This document shows positions 1 to 7,545 of a DNA stretch of 29,870 bases, one piece after another. Location: positions 1-29,870 of the forward strand of contig CAKTVK010000018.1 of NCBI GenBank assembly GCA_934623455.1, in the 5' to 3' direction. Position 1 is the stretch's first letter; each line of letters starts with the position of its first letter. This DNA comes from an uncultured Eggerthellaceae bacterium (GTDB lineage Bacteria > Actinomycetota > Coriobacteriia > Coriobacteriales > Eggerthellaceae). The notes under the pieces were generated by a model, which ran no database searches, was not told where the DNA came from, and was given only the letters and a program-made list of their open reading frames with translations. Made by a program: the position numbers and the translations under genes.

Positions 1-177
1 CCTACGCCTGAGGTTCCTGGCAGGCTGCGCCTGCATGACTTAATGCAACACTATTGCGTTTTGAAATTCAATTCACCTAAAGTTGATGGAGGTCATCCTC
101 TATCATTCGATTTCCACCATGCCCGAATTGATAGCGGCAGCATAGCGCGCCTTGACAACGTTTGGCTTGTTCGCTGG

Positions 178-489
178 CTACAGCGCCTCGACGCGCGACG
201 TTTCCCAGTCGTCCATGACGAAGGAGCCGTCGTTCAACTTTGAGATGCGGGCGTTAAGCTTGCCCAGGAGTTCGAGCATGCGGGACTTGTCGGCTTTCTC
301 TTTCTCCTCGTTGAACCAGCAGGGTTGGTCGTGCGAGTCGAACTCGTAATAGGAATCGAACAGCTCGCCAATCTCCCTATTCAGCGAAGCCACGGTTGGG
401 TCCTCGTGGACCAGTGGCAAGGCATCGGTCTCAATGCCGGTTTCCTCTTCGCAGGTCCAGACAGGGTCATTTTTGCAAAAACTTGACAA
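178..489 (-). CDS. Small acidic hypothetical protein
   Basis: Unrecognised protein of 103 residues, rich in Asp and Glu, with no membrane segment or signal peptide. The composition and absence of low complexity look like real coding sequence. The start is weak: the only in-frame start is a TTG at 489 without a clear ribosome binding site, so the true start may differ or the gene may be the 3' remnant of a longer one. It is divergent from the phosphate transporter to its right. No function is proposed. The TTGACA hexamer at 483-488 (plus strand) lies over its 5' end and could instead serve the transporter gene. Confidence 0.5.
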   Translation of the reverse strand: MSSFCKNDPVWTCEEETGIETDALPLVHEDPTVASLNREIGELFDSYYEFDSHDQPCWFNEEKEKADKSRMLELLGKLNARISKLNDGSFVMDDWETSRVEAL

Positions 490-578
490 TTGGCTTACAC
501 GGACCTAACGAGCGCTTGCCATTATGACCATAGCTTCTTATGCGAAGAAGCGTGTGTCGAGGTAAGTGAGGAAACATT

Positions 579-1628
579 ATGGGTCTTGAGCTGGCAACCG
601 TTGCAGCCGCCATTGGGGCAAGCCCGGTTCTTCTTCTGATTATTGTTCTGTGCGTTGGCGCAACGATGGTCAATGGCGCAACGGATGCGCCGAATGCAAT
701 TGCTACGGTGGTGGGTACGCGCGCCATGCGTCCGACCCCCGCTATTATTATGGCTGCTGTCTGCAACTTCATTGGCTTGGTGGGCATCACGGCAATTAGC
801 ACGGCCGTTGCAGGCACCATTTTCGGTATGGTTGATTTCGGCGGCAACAACGAAGCCGCGCTTGTCGCCCTTGCCGCCGCCATGGTGGCTATTATCGTGT
901 GGGGTGTTGCAGCGTGGGCGCTAGGCATTCCCACGAGCCAGAGCCATTCGCTGATAGCGGGCATTACCGGTGCCGCCATTGCGTTGCAGGGCGGTCTGGG
1001 CGGCATCAATGGCGCCGAGTGGATAAAGGTTATTTATGGCCTGGTCATAAGCACGTGTTTGGGTTTTGGGTCGGGTTGGTTGTTCGCGCGCCTTATCAAG
1101 ATTATTTGCGCGGGTGCTAATCGCATTAAAGCGAATCACTTCTTCCGCTGGGCGCAAATTATTGCAGGCGCGGGCGTGGCCGTTCTTCACGGCGCACAAG
1201 ATGGCCAGAAATTCCTAAGTTTGTGCATGCTGGGCGTCATGTTAGGCGTGCATGGAAGTGCCGATTTCTCGCATTTCCCCTTATGGTTGCTTATTTTGGT
1301 AAGTCTTGCCATGAGCCTAGGCACCGCTATCGGTGGTCGCAAGATCATTAAGAGCGTGGGCATGAACATGGTGAAGATGGAGCAGTGCCAAGGTTTTGCC
1401 GCGTGCCTATCCGCGTGCTTCTGCATTGGCTTGGCAACGTTTACCGGCATGCCGGTTTCCACAACTCACACGAAAACAACGGCGATTATGGGCGTGGGCG
1501 CAGAGAAACGCTTGCGCGCCGTGAAGTGGAATTTGGCAGGCTCGATGGTACTTACCTGGATTTTGACCTTCCCCGGTTGCGGCCTTCTGGCCTGGGCGTT
1601 TACGCATTTGTTCCTGCTTATTTTGTAG
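579..1628 (+). CDS. pit: Low-affinity inorganic phosphate transporter, PiT family
   Basis: Integral membrane carrier of 349 residues for inorganic phosphate (as metal-phosphate with H+ or Na+ in this family). The two inverted family signatures are visible: GATDAPNAIA at residues 33-42 and GMPVSTTHTKTTA near residue 290. GIPTSQSHS (116-124) and HGAQDGQKF (204-212) also match. About ten hydrophobic helices cover nearly the whole chain. GAGG lies just upstream of the ATG. The DUF47/PhoU-like gene follows after about 160 bases, the usual pit-accessory pairing, and a PhoB/PhoR-like pair lies beyond it. This supports phosphate over sulfate as substrate, although the family also contains sulfate permeases. 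A TTGACA at 483-488 may be its -35, but no good -10 was found. Confidence 0.93.
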   Translation: MGLELATVAAAIGASPVLLLIIVLCVGATMVNGATDAPNAIATVVGTRAMRPTPAIIMAAVCNFIGLVGITAISTAVAGTIFGMVDFGGNNEAALVALAAAMVAIIVWGVAAWALGIPTSQSHSLIAGITGAAIALQGGLGGINGAEWIKVIYGLVISTCLGFGSGWLFARLIKIICAGANRIKANHFFRWAQIIAGAGVAVLHGAQDGQKFLSLCMLGVMLGVHGSADFSHFPLWLLILVSLAMSLGTAIGGRKIIKSVGMNMVKMEQCQGFAACLSACFCIGLATFTGMPVSTTHTKTTAIMGVGAEKRLRAVKWNLAGSMVLTWILTFPGCGLLAWAFTHLFLLIL

Positions 1629-1658
1629 GGCAGCAGTGCGCCTCGCCTTGTCTTCGGG

Positions 1659-1692
1659 CTTGTTTTCGTTTTGGAAAAGTCTTGTTTTCGTT
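1659..1692 (+). repeat. 12-bp direct repeat pair upstream of the PhoU-like gene
   Basis: CTTGTTTTCGTT occurs at 1659-1670 and again, identically, at 1681-1692. The start-to-start distance is 22 bp, two helical turns. The pair sits in the 157-bp gap between the phosphate transporter and the PhoU-like gene. Tandem direct repeats on one DNA face are typical binding sites of OmpR/PhoB-family regulators, one of which is encoded 1 kb downstream. Regulator binding is inference. Confidence 0.45.
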
Positions 1693-1785
1693 AGTGTTTG
1701 AATTTATTGCGCGCCTTGTGGTTGCCGCCTTCTGCTCGATGGCAGCCCGAATACAGCGCGGCGGTGCATGAAAGGACAGTTTGTT

Positions 1786-2421
1786 GTGAGAAAGAAAAGC
1801 GACTTCGATTATTTTGATGCGTTCAATCAGCAGCTTTCGTACGCTGAAGAGATGACGCTGAACTTGAAAAGCGCTCTTGAGGCAGGGGAGTGGGGTGGCT
1901 CTGCCTTGGTGCAGTCGCTTCACACCATGGAAAACGATGCCGATCACGTGAATCATCAGATTCTGTCACATTTGGTGATGGATTTTGTCACGCCCTTCGA
2001 CCGCGACAGCATGTCAAACCTTGCCCACGCGTTCGATGATGTGTGCGATGCCGTGGAAGAGATTGCCATTAAAGCCTATCTGTTCAACGTTTCCGCAGAT
2101 TCGCACCCTGTTCCTCAGGGTTCGTCGATTATGCTGCTTATGTCGGATGCTTGTTCTGAGCTGAAAATTGCGGGTGGGTGTCTTGCCGCGCATTCGATGC
2201 ACCGCAATGCCATTCGAAAGCATCTTGTTTCGGTGCAAACTTGTGAAAGTGACTGCGACGCGTTGTATATTTCTGCAGTTCATGGACTGTATGAAGATAC
2301 TTCTATCGACCCCGAGCAACGCCGTATTACCCACGCATTGATGGACTGCATGGAAGAAGCCATGGACGCGCTGGAGCACGCTGCGGAATGCATGGAAGCG
2401 CTTGTGGCGGAGTGCGCGTAG
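1786..2421 (+). CDS. DUF47/PhoU-like phosphate transport accessory protein
   Basis: Cytoplasmic all-helical protein of about 211 residues of the DUF47 family (distant PhoU relatives). These proteins usually sit beside pit genes and are thought to modulate phosphate uptake. The N-terminal KKSDFDYFDAF, a central acidic stretch with ENDADHVNH and FDDVCDAVEEIA, and a C-terminal MEEAMDALEHAAECMEAL helix fit the two three-helix-bundle, metal-binding architecture. The GTG at 1786 is chosen because AAAGGA at 1771-1776 is a well-spaced ribosome binding site. The in-frame ATG at 1768 has none and would add six residues. No terminator is obvious between it and the transporter, so co-transcription is possible. 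Confidence 0.85.
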   Translation: MRKKSDFDYFDAFNQQLSYAEEMTLNLKSALEAGEWGGSALVQSLHTMENDADHVNHQILSHLVMDFVTPFDRDSMSNLAHAFDDVCDAVEEIAIKAYLFNVSADSHPVPQGSSIMLLMSDACSELKIAGGCLAAHSMHRNAIRKHLVSVQTCESDCDALYISAVHGLYEDTSIDPEQRRITHALMDCMEEAMDALEHAAECMEALVAECA

Positions 2422-2613
2422 CACCCAGCGGAAGAGGTAGCGCGACAGCGCGGGTGCAGGTGCCGGCAGTTCGGTCGCATTTGGACGTGGTGTGTCCGAT
2501 CTTCGCATCTGTGCCTGCGCTTTTCGCCTTTTTTCGGAGTTCGTTTTTGCGGGGTCTTAATCTTTCCCTTCGATTTCTTGCCGGCCTGCTCCTCTTTTTT
2601 ATGAATCTTGGTG

Positions 2614-2640
2614 TGGACAATGGTTTCAGCACGTTACAAT
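2614..2640 (+). promoter_or_regulatory. Candidate promoter giving a leaderless mRNA for the response regulator
   Basis: A good -10 hexamer, TACAAT, lies at 2635-2640. A -35-like TGGACA is at 2614-2619 with a short 15-bp spacer. Initiation six bases after the -10 would place the first transcribed base on the A of the ATG at 2647. No ribosome binding site precedes that ATG, which fits a leaderless transcript, a common class in actinobacteria. Confidence 0.4.
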
Positions 2641-2646
2641 GATTCT

Positions 2647-3342
2647 ATGATTTATTATGTGGAAGACGAAAACAATATTCGCGATTTAGTCCTGTATGCG
2701 CTTAAGCAGGCAGGGTTGGAAGCGCGTGGCTTCACGGAGGCTCAGTCGTTTTGGAGTGCTTGCGACCAGGAGATTCCCCACTTAGTGCTGCTTGACATCA
2801 TGCTTCCGGGTGAAGACGGCCTAACGGTGCTGAACAAGATTCGCCGTGACAAGCGTTTCGACAACGTTCCCGTTATGATGCTTACCGCCAAGGGCGCGGA
2901 ATACGATAAGGTGCTGGGCCTTGATGGCGGCGCCGATGATTACCTGGCAAAGCCTTTTGGCATGATTGAGCTGGTGAGTCGCGTGAATGCGCTGCTCAGG
3001 CGTTCTTCCAAGTGGTCGGTAGCGCCAGCCGATGACGCTTTGACCTGCGGTGTTATATCACTGAGCCCTTCGGCGCACGAAGTTTGCGTGAACGGCACGG
3101 TTCTTGATTTAACGCTCAAGGAATTCGAGCTTTTGCATAAGCTGCTCAAAGAGCAGGGCCATGCGCTTTCGCGCCCCCAGCTGCTTGAGGATGTGTGGGG
3201 CGTGACGTTTGTGGGCGAAACGCGTACGGTGGACACGCATGTGCAAACGCTGCGCAAGAAACTCAACGATGCATGTCCTGGCGCCGGTGACCTGGTGCAA
3301 ACGGTGCGCGGCGTGGGGTATCGCGCGAAAGCGGGCGAGTAG
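2647..3342 (+). CDS. OmpR/PhoB-family response regulator
   Basis: DNA-binding response regulator of 231 residues. The receiver domain (about 1-115) has the acidic pair E7/D8, phospho-acceptor D50 in LVLLDIMLPGEDG, T80 and K102 in DDYLAKPFG. A winged-helix output domain follows (about 130-230), with the typical TLKEFELLHKLL and TVDTHVQTLRKKL elements and the closing VRGVGYRA. The ATG at 2647 is chosen because the protein then begins directly with the first receiver strand; a TTG at 2608 would add 13 unlikely residues. The partner kinase starts one base after its stop codon. The nearby phosphate genes suggest a PhoB- or PhoP-like role in the phosphate response, which is inference. Confidence 0.92.
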   Translation: MIYYVEDENNIRDLVLYALKQAGLEARGFTEAQSFWSACDQEIPHLVLLDIMLPGEDGLTVLNKIRRDKRFDNVPVMMLTAKGAEYDKVLGLDGGADDYLAKPFGMIELVSRVNALLRRSSKWSVAPADDALTCGVISLSPSAHEVCVNGTVLDLTLKEFELLHKLLKEQGHALSRPQLLEDVWGVTFVGETRTVDTHVQTLRKKLNDACPGAGDLVQTVRGVGYRAKAGE

Positions 3343-3343
3343 C

Positions 3344-4852
3344 GTGTCGGGGCAGGCACGTCCTTCGCGCCTTTCACAGGAATGCGGTCGTCAGAAACGC
3401 GCACGCGCCTTGAAAAAGCGACCCTCACTGGCAAATAAGCTGTTCGCCGTGCTGTTCAGCCTTTCCTTTGTGGTTATGTGCGCGGCAACGTGCGCTGCAA
3501 CGGCCGCAAGCTATGAGGTCTACGAAGGCAAAGCTGAACAGGAGCTTTTGGCGCAAGCGTCCGAATATTCGCAGGCGCTTTCGCAGCAGCTGACTAGTGA
3601 AATGACGCAGGAACTTTCCGAGATTTCCTTCGTGGGTGAGCGCTGCACGCTTATCGGTGCGGATGGCGTGGTTTTGTTCGACAATTACACCGATCCAGCC
3701 ACGCTTGACAACCATGCGAACCGCGAAGAAGTTCGTCAAGCGAAGGAATCGGGCCAGGTCGCGGTCATGCGTCGCTCGGATACGCTGGGAACCGATACGC
3801 TTTATGCCGCCTCGTTGGTGTCTGATGGCGTGGTTTTGCGTCTGGCGGAAACGCGCGTGTCGCTTGCTTCGTTCTTAGGAAGTATGTCGCTGCCGCTTGT
3901 TGTTTCTCTGGTGGTTATTTTTGTTTTATCGCTTCTGGTTGCGCGCGGTTTGACCAAGACCATCACGCGGCCTTTCCGCGACATCGATATGGCAAATCCC
4001 CTGGAAAACGATGCGTATGAGGAAATCCAACCGCTGCTTGAGCGTGTTGACCTGCAGCGTCGCGAACTTGAAGGGCAAAATGCAGAGCTTGAGCGTGCCG
4101 TTTTCACGCGTCGCGAATTCACGAGCAATGTAAGCCACGAAATGAAGTCGCCCTTGCAGGTGATTGGCGGTTATGCGGAGCTCATGGAAAGCGGCATGGT
4201 GGATGCATCGGACGTGCCGCGTTTTGCGGGACTCATTCGTCAGGAAGCCCAGTCTATGCGCGGTTTGATTGATGACGTGCTCACGCTTTCGCGTCTTGAC
4301 GAGCGCGTGGACGCGCCCTTGCTTCCCGTGGATCTTGCGGCGGTGGCGCGGCGCGTTTGTGCCCGCCTTGCGCCGGCGGCTGAAGAGCGCGCCGTTGAGA
4401 TTCAGCAGCATTTTGGTGCGCCCGTTACTGTGCAAGGTGACGAGTCTCTTGCGGAGCAAATGGTATACAATCTGGTGAGCAACGCCATCAAGTACAATAA
4501 GGAAGGCGGTGTCGTTCGCGTGACGGTGGCGCCGCTGGTTGCAGCTTCGCAGCCTTCGCAGGCGAACGTAGGGGAAGAAGAAGCGGCTTCCGGGGAAGGG
4601 AAGCCGGTTTCTTCCGCCGATGCGCCGGCGCATGCATACATTGCGGTGGATGATGAAGGTCCGGGCATTCCGCCTGAAGCGCGCGAGCGCGTGTTTGAGC
4701 GGTTCTTCCGTCTGGACTCCAGTCGTTCGCGCGAAACGGGAGGCACGGGTTTGGGGCTTGCCATTGTGAAGCATGCCGCGCTCAGTTTGGGCGGCTCGGT
4801 TCACGTGGAAGACTCTGACCTGGGCGGATCGCGCTTTGTGGTGGAGCTGTAA
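3344..4852 (+). CDS. Sensor histidine kinase, PhoR-like
   Basis: Membrane-bound kinase of about 502 residues partnering the upstream response regulator. A basic N-terminus is followed by a membrane helix (about 32-55), an extracytoplasmic sensing region (about 56-180) and a second helix (about 184-204). Then come a coiled-coil linker, the HisKA domain with phospho-histidine H265 in NVSHEMKSPLQ, and the ATPase domain with N box NLVSNAIKYN, G1 DDEGPGIPP and G2 GGTGLGLAIV. Within the ATPase domain, a Ser/Ala/Glu-rich loop of about 30 residues (around 4546-4632) is longer than usual. The GTG at 3344 lies one base after the regulator's stop, so translation is probably coupled; reading further upstream in this frame would overlap the regulator. 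Confidence 0.92.
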   Translation: MSGQARPSRLSQECGRQKRARALKKRPSLANKLFAVLFSLSFVVMCAATCAATAASYEVYEGKAEQELLAQASEYSQALSQQLTSEMTQELSEISFVGERCTLIGADGVVLFDNYTDPATLDNHANREEVRQAKESGQVAVMRRSDTLGTDTLYAASLVSDGVVLRLAETRVSLASFLGSMSLPLVVSLVVIFVLSLLVARGLTKTITRPFRDIDMANPLENDAYEEIQPLLERVDLQRRELEGQNAELERAVFTRREFTSNVSHEMKSPLQVIGGYAELMESGMVDASDVPRFAGLIRQEAQSMRGLIDDVLTLSRLDERVDAPLLPVDLAAVARRVCARLAPAAEERAVEIQQHFGAPVTVQGDESLAEQMVYNLVSNAIKYNKEGGVVRVTVAPLVAASQPSQANVGEEEAASGEGKPVSSADAPAHAYIAVDDEGPGIPPEARERVFERFFRLDSSRSRETGGTGLGLAIVKHAALSLGGSVHVEDSDLGGSRFVVEL

Positions 4853-4868
4853 GGCGAGCTGCTAGCGT

Positions 4869-4963
4869 GCGCAGGTGCATGGGGGCGGTTGGCGCTCGGT
4901 TGACGTGCGACCGATGGTGGCGCGGTGAGCCCGTGGGCGCGGGTGCGTGGGGGCGGTTGGCGC
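4869..4963. repeat. Pair of 27-bp GC-rich direct repeats, 68 bp apart
   Basis: The 27 bases at 4869-4895 recur at 4937-4963 with two mismatches. The shared core is TGGGGGCGGTTGGCGC. The pair fills most of the 179-bp gap between the kinase and the N-acetyltransferase gene. It may be a local duplication; no protein or RNA role is evident. Confidence 0.6.
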
Positions 4964-5031
4964 GGAAAGGCGCGCTGCCGACATCGAACATTTGAGGGAA
5001 AGCTGGGTAGACAAGAGGGGAAAAACTGTCT

Positions 5032-5793
5032 ATGGACACTACGTTGTATCTGAATCGATTGGGGATGAGCAAGGCGCCATCGGTATCGCTCGAAGGACTT
5101 AATCAGCTCATTCACGCACATCAAACGCATATTCCGTTTGAGAATCTTAACGTGTGCGATCTGCATTGCGGCGTTCGCCTTGAGGAAGACGTGCTATTTG
5201 ACAAGATAGTGTTGCATCGTCGCGGCGGTTACTGCTTTGAACTCAACGGGCTGTTCTGCGAACTTCTGCGTGAGCTTGGTTTTGATGCGTTCACGGTATT
5301 TGTGCGCCTGCGAAACGGCGGTTATGATCCCAGAATCAATCATCGTGCCATTTTAGTTCGTCTTGACGGGATGCTGCATTATGTGGATGTGGGTAAGGGT
5401 GATTTCGAGCCTGGTATTGCGCTCCCCCTGGATGGCGGAAGCTACCAGGCTGACGGCGATTACTACTGGATTTTGCCTGATGAGGAAGACGAAGAGTGGG
5501 CGTGGATGTTCTGTCGGAAGGCGGATGAGACCGAGTCGAAGCCGAATCTGTGTTTTGGTTTGGTGGCACGCGAGACGCCGGAGTTCCAGCCGCATAGCGA
5601 TGCTCTGAGCGAAAGCCCCGATTCTCCGTTTTGGAAACGTCGCATGATCACGCTTCGCACGGAAAATGGTTTTCGCTATCTGCGCGGTACGTCCTACAGC
5701 GAAGTTGAGGACGGGGTTACCACCGTGCAAGAGGAAATCCCCGACGAAGACTCGCTTGCCCTTATCAAGGAAAAATTCGGAATTGTGCTTTAG
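5032..5793 (+). CDS. nat: Arylamine N-acetyltransferase
   Basis: Cytoplasmic enzyme of 253 residues that transfers acetyl (or a related acyl) from CoA to arylamines, arylhydrazines or similar amines through a cysteine thioester. The catalytic triad is visible in order: C68 in RRGGYCFELN, H104 in NHRAILV and D119 in HYVDVGKGD. The N-terminal HIPFENLNV block is also typical, and the length is normal for the family. A GAGGGG lies about eleven bases before the ATG. It appears to be a single-gene unit downstream of the two-component pair. In gut actinobacteria such enzymes can modify xenobiotic amines; the real substrate cannot be told from sequence. Confidence 0.93.
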   Translation: MDTTLYLNRLGMSKAPSVSLEGLNQLIHAHQTHIPFENLNVCDLHCGVRLEEDVLFDKIVLHRRGGYCFELNGLFCELLRELGFDAFTVFVRLRNGGYDPRINHRAILVRLDGMLHYVDVGKGDFEPGIALPLDGGSYQADGDYYWILPDEEDEEWAWMFCRKADETESKPNLCFGLVARETPEFQPHSDALSESPDSPFWKRRMITLRTENGFRYLRGTSYSEVEDGVTTVQEEIPDEDSLALIKEKFGIVL

Positions 5794-5977
5794 TCGCATC
5801 TGCTGCGCCTGTCGTTTTCGGCGGGCGCTTCTTGTATACGTGCGGAGTTTGTCCGCGCTTGGCGGCATGTTCGACGCAACAACTGGTTGCTTGCTTTGGT
5901 TTTCGCAGGTCGGTAAAGTGTTTGCGGTGGATTGTTATGGGTCGCGCTAAGTTGAAAAACCAGAGAAAGGGAGCAGC

Positions 5978-6424
5978 ATGTCTTTTGCAGAAAACCTTAT
6001 CGAAGCGCGGCGGGCAAATAATTTTACGCAGCAGGATTTGGCGGATAAGCTTTATGTCACGCGACAGGCGGTGAGCCGCTGGGAGCGGGGAGAAGTCACG
6101 CCGGGTATTGACATGATGAAGCTCATAGCACACGTTACGGGGCGTCCCGTTATGCACCTGATGGATTTGCCGGAACATTACTGCGAGAGCTGCGGCATGT
6201 TGCTCACACCCGATGATTGCGGAACTACGGCTGCAGGCGCGAAGACCGATCATTACTGCAAATGGTGCTATGACCAGGGAGAATACACGTACGAAACCAC
6301 CATGGAGGACATGATTGAGGATTGTGCTCCTCGGTTGGCGGAAAATACGGGGATGTCGCTTGACGAAGCGGTTTCGCTTATGGGCGCGATCCTTCCCAAT
6401 CTTGAACGCTGGAAAACTGCGTAG
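5978..6424 (+). CDS. XRE-family HTH regulator with C-terminal zinc ribbon
   Basis: A 148-residue two-domain protein. Residues 5-60 form a Cro/C1-type helix-turn-helix (TQQDLADKLYVTRQAVSRWERG). Residues 66-100 are a putative zinc ribbon with two CxxC pairs (C69/C72 and C94/C97), and a short helical tail follows. This architecture is recurrent in Firmicutes and Actinobacteria and is annotated as a transcriptional regulator of unknown target. AAAGGGAG precedes the ATG at good spacing. It is followed by the palindromic repeat at 6441, and no co-transcribed target gene is obvious. Confidence 0.88.
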   Translation: MSFAENLIEARRANNFTQQDLADKLYVTRQAVSRWERGEVTPGIDMMKLIAHVTGRPVMHLMDLPEHYCESCGMLLTPDDCGTTAAGAKTDHYCKWCYDQGEYTYETTMEDMIEDCAPRLAENTGMSLDEAVSLMGAILPNLERWKTA

Positions 6425-6440
6425 CGAACATGCTGAGAAT

Positions 6441-6470
6441 AGAACAGAGGACGGTCGCGGCTCTTCTGTT
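6441..6470. repeat. Degenerate GGGGACGG-type palindromic repeat, copy 1
   Basis: The sequence AGAACAGAGGACGG matches the core of the copies at 7007 and 7646 (GGAACAGGGGACGG). Its arms AACAGA (6443-6448) and TCTGTT (6465-6470) can pair around a 16-base loop. It lies just after the stop of the HTH/zinc-ribbon gene. It is the most diverged of the three copies. Confidence 0.5.
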
Positions 6471-6579
6471 GGGGGAATCGTGCGTTCCGCAGAGCGTCAT
6501 TTTCTGTCGGCAAGTTTGAAAGCGAATAAATTGAACTCCATGGAGCAAAGAAATCGGAATTCGCAGGAGAGCCACCATC

Positions 6580-7005
6580 ATGATTAGGGAATTGCGAAAA
6601 GCGGATATTAATAAAGTTGCCGACATATGGCTGGATACCAATATAAAGGCGCATTCTTTTATACCTGCTCAGTATTGGAAAAGTAATTTTAACTTAGTAA
6701 AAGAACTGCTATTGCAGGCAACGGTTTATATCTATGAGGACGATCGAGGGATACAAGGTTTTATAGGGCTGAACGACGAATTTATTGAGGGCATTTTTGT
6801 TTCCGATGAGGCGCAATCGCAGGGTATAGGCAAAATGCTATTAAATTGCGCTAAGGAAAAAAGAAATAAACTGCTTTTAAATGTGTACCAAAAAAATACG
6901 AAGGCAATCCTTTTTTATCAAAGAGAAGGATTCGAGATTCAGTGTAGCGGCTTGGACGAATCTACTGGTGAAAAAGATTACGCAATGGTGTGGCAACCGA
7001 AATAA
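6580..7005 (+). CDS. GNAT-family N-acetyltransferase (YjaB-like)
   Basis: Acetyltransferase of 141 residues that would move acetyl from acetyl-CoA to an amine. The GNAT fold is recognisable: N-terminal IRELRKADINKVADIW, strand IQGFIGLNDEFIEGIFVSDE, the acetyl-CoA pyrophosphate loop QSQGIG (79-84), and the C-terminal NTKAILFYQREGFE. GGAGAG lies nine bases before the ATG. Codon use is clearly AT-richer than in neighbouring genes (many AAA, ATA and TTT codons), suggesting recent transfer. A palindromic repeat begins two bases after its stop codon. Substrate unknown. Confidence 0.9.
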   Translation: MIRELRKADINKVADIWLDTNIKAHSFIPAQYWKSNFNLVKELLLQATVYIYEDDRGIQGFIGLNDEFIEGIFVSDEAQSQGIGKMLLNCAKEKRNKLLLNVYQKNTKAILFYQREGFEIQCSGLDESTGEKDYAMVWQPK

Positions 7006-7006
7006 A

Positions 7007-7035
7007 TTGGAACAGGGGACGGAGGTTTGTTCCAA
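7007..7035. repeat. GGGGACGG-type palindromic repeat, copy 2
   Basis: Perfect 8-bp arms TTGGAACA (7007-7014) and TGTTCCAA (7028-7035) enclose a 13-base loop containing GGGGACGGAGG. The loop and inner arms are shared with copy 3 at 7646. It is directly adjacent to the stop codon of the GNAT gene. Confidence 0.75.
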
Positions 7036-7138
7036 AAATCGATCAGCCGTCAAAGGTGTCTGGCCGATGGCGGGCGAAGCGAATGAAAATCCCGCCCCTT
7101 GTTCTATGCCCTCTGCACTGCCGATTACTTTCATATGT

Positions 7139-7166
7139 TTGCCTTAGCTAACTTTTTTGATAGAAT
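7139..7166 (+). promoter_or_regulatory. Candidate promoter for the small membrane protein
   Basis: TTGCCT at 7139-7144 and TAGAAT at 7161-7166 are separated by 16 bp. They lie about 40 bases upstream of the start of the 35-residue gene at 7206. Matches to the consensus hexamers are moderate. Confidence 0.4.
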
Positions 7167-7205
7167 AAGCGTGCAAGGCAAATGGCTGAGCGTAAGGGGT
7201 GGGCT

Positions 7206-7313
7206 ATGAGCGTGTGGGTCAAAAGGAAGCTTTATCGGAAAACAGTGACACTTGCCTGGTCGCTTGCAATTATCGCCGCAGGTTTGATTGCGGCAACTTT
7301 TTTCGCGCAATAG
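7206..7313 (+). CDS. 35-residue single-pass membrane protein
   Basis: A short reading frame of 35 codons: a basic N-terminus (VKRKLYRK) followed by one hydrophobic helix (SLAIIAAGLIAATFF) and a TAG stop. AAGGGG sits at proper distance before the ATG, and a plausible promoter lies upstream. The positive-inside pattern predicts N-terminus in, C-terminus out. No family is recognised. It is the only coding feature I support in the 540-base stretch between the GNAT gene and the methyltransferase; the rest (7314-7545) holds only short hairpins. Confidence 0.5.
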   Translation: MSVWVKRKLYRKTVTLAWSLAIIAAGLIAATFFAQ

Positions 7314-7545
7314 CTGCTCGTTTGGGCGGCGGGCGTGGTAAAATCACTTCAACTGAGAGGCTAAAGGTGCTTCTCGTGAAATCCTTTAAGGGGATGTCTT
7401 TTTGGTCCTTGTTCTTTAGGGAACGTGCAGCGCTTTTGCTGCGCAATGTAATGCTTTCATAAAACGATCAGGCGTCTGACCGTGGTTGGTTTGCGCTTTT
7501 GCGTCGATGTTTTTTTGAATACACCCTAAGAACAAAGGAATAATC

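Noticed and set aside
20..34. GCAGGC-TGC-GCCTGC hairpin at the left edge as a terminator
   Set aside because: No T-run follows and no gene end is visible before it.
467..1009. 180-residue reverse-strand ORF across the phosphate transporter gene
   Set aside because: It is antisense to the well-supported transporter, has a biased Ala/Pro/Met composition and shows no recognisable domain; a shadow frame.
6441..6470. Stem-loop after the HTH/zinc-ribbon gene as its terminator
   Set aside because: The stem is short with a 16-base loop and is followed by G residues rather than T; it fits the repeat family better.
7350..7410. GAGAGGCTAAAGGTG followed by a hairpin and T-run, resembling a PyrR-type attenuator
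   Set aside because: The match to the binding-loop consensus is partial and no pyrimidine gene follows; probably chance.
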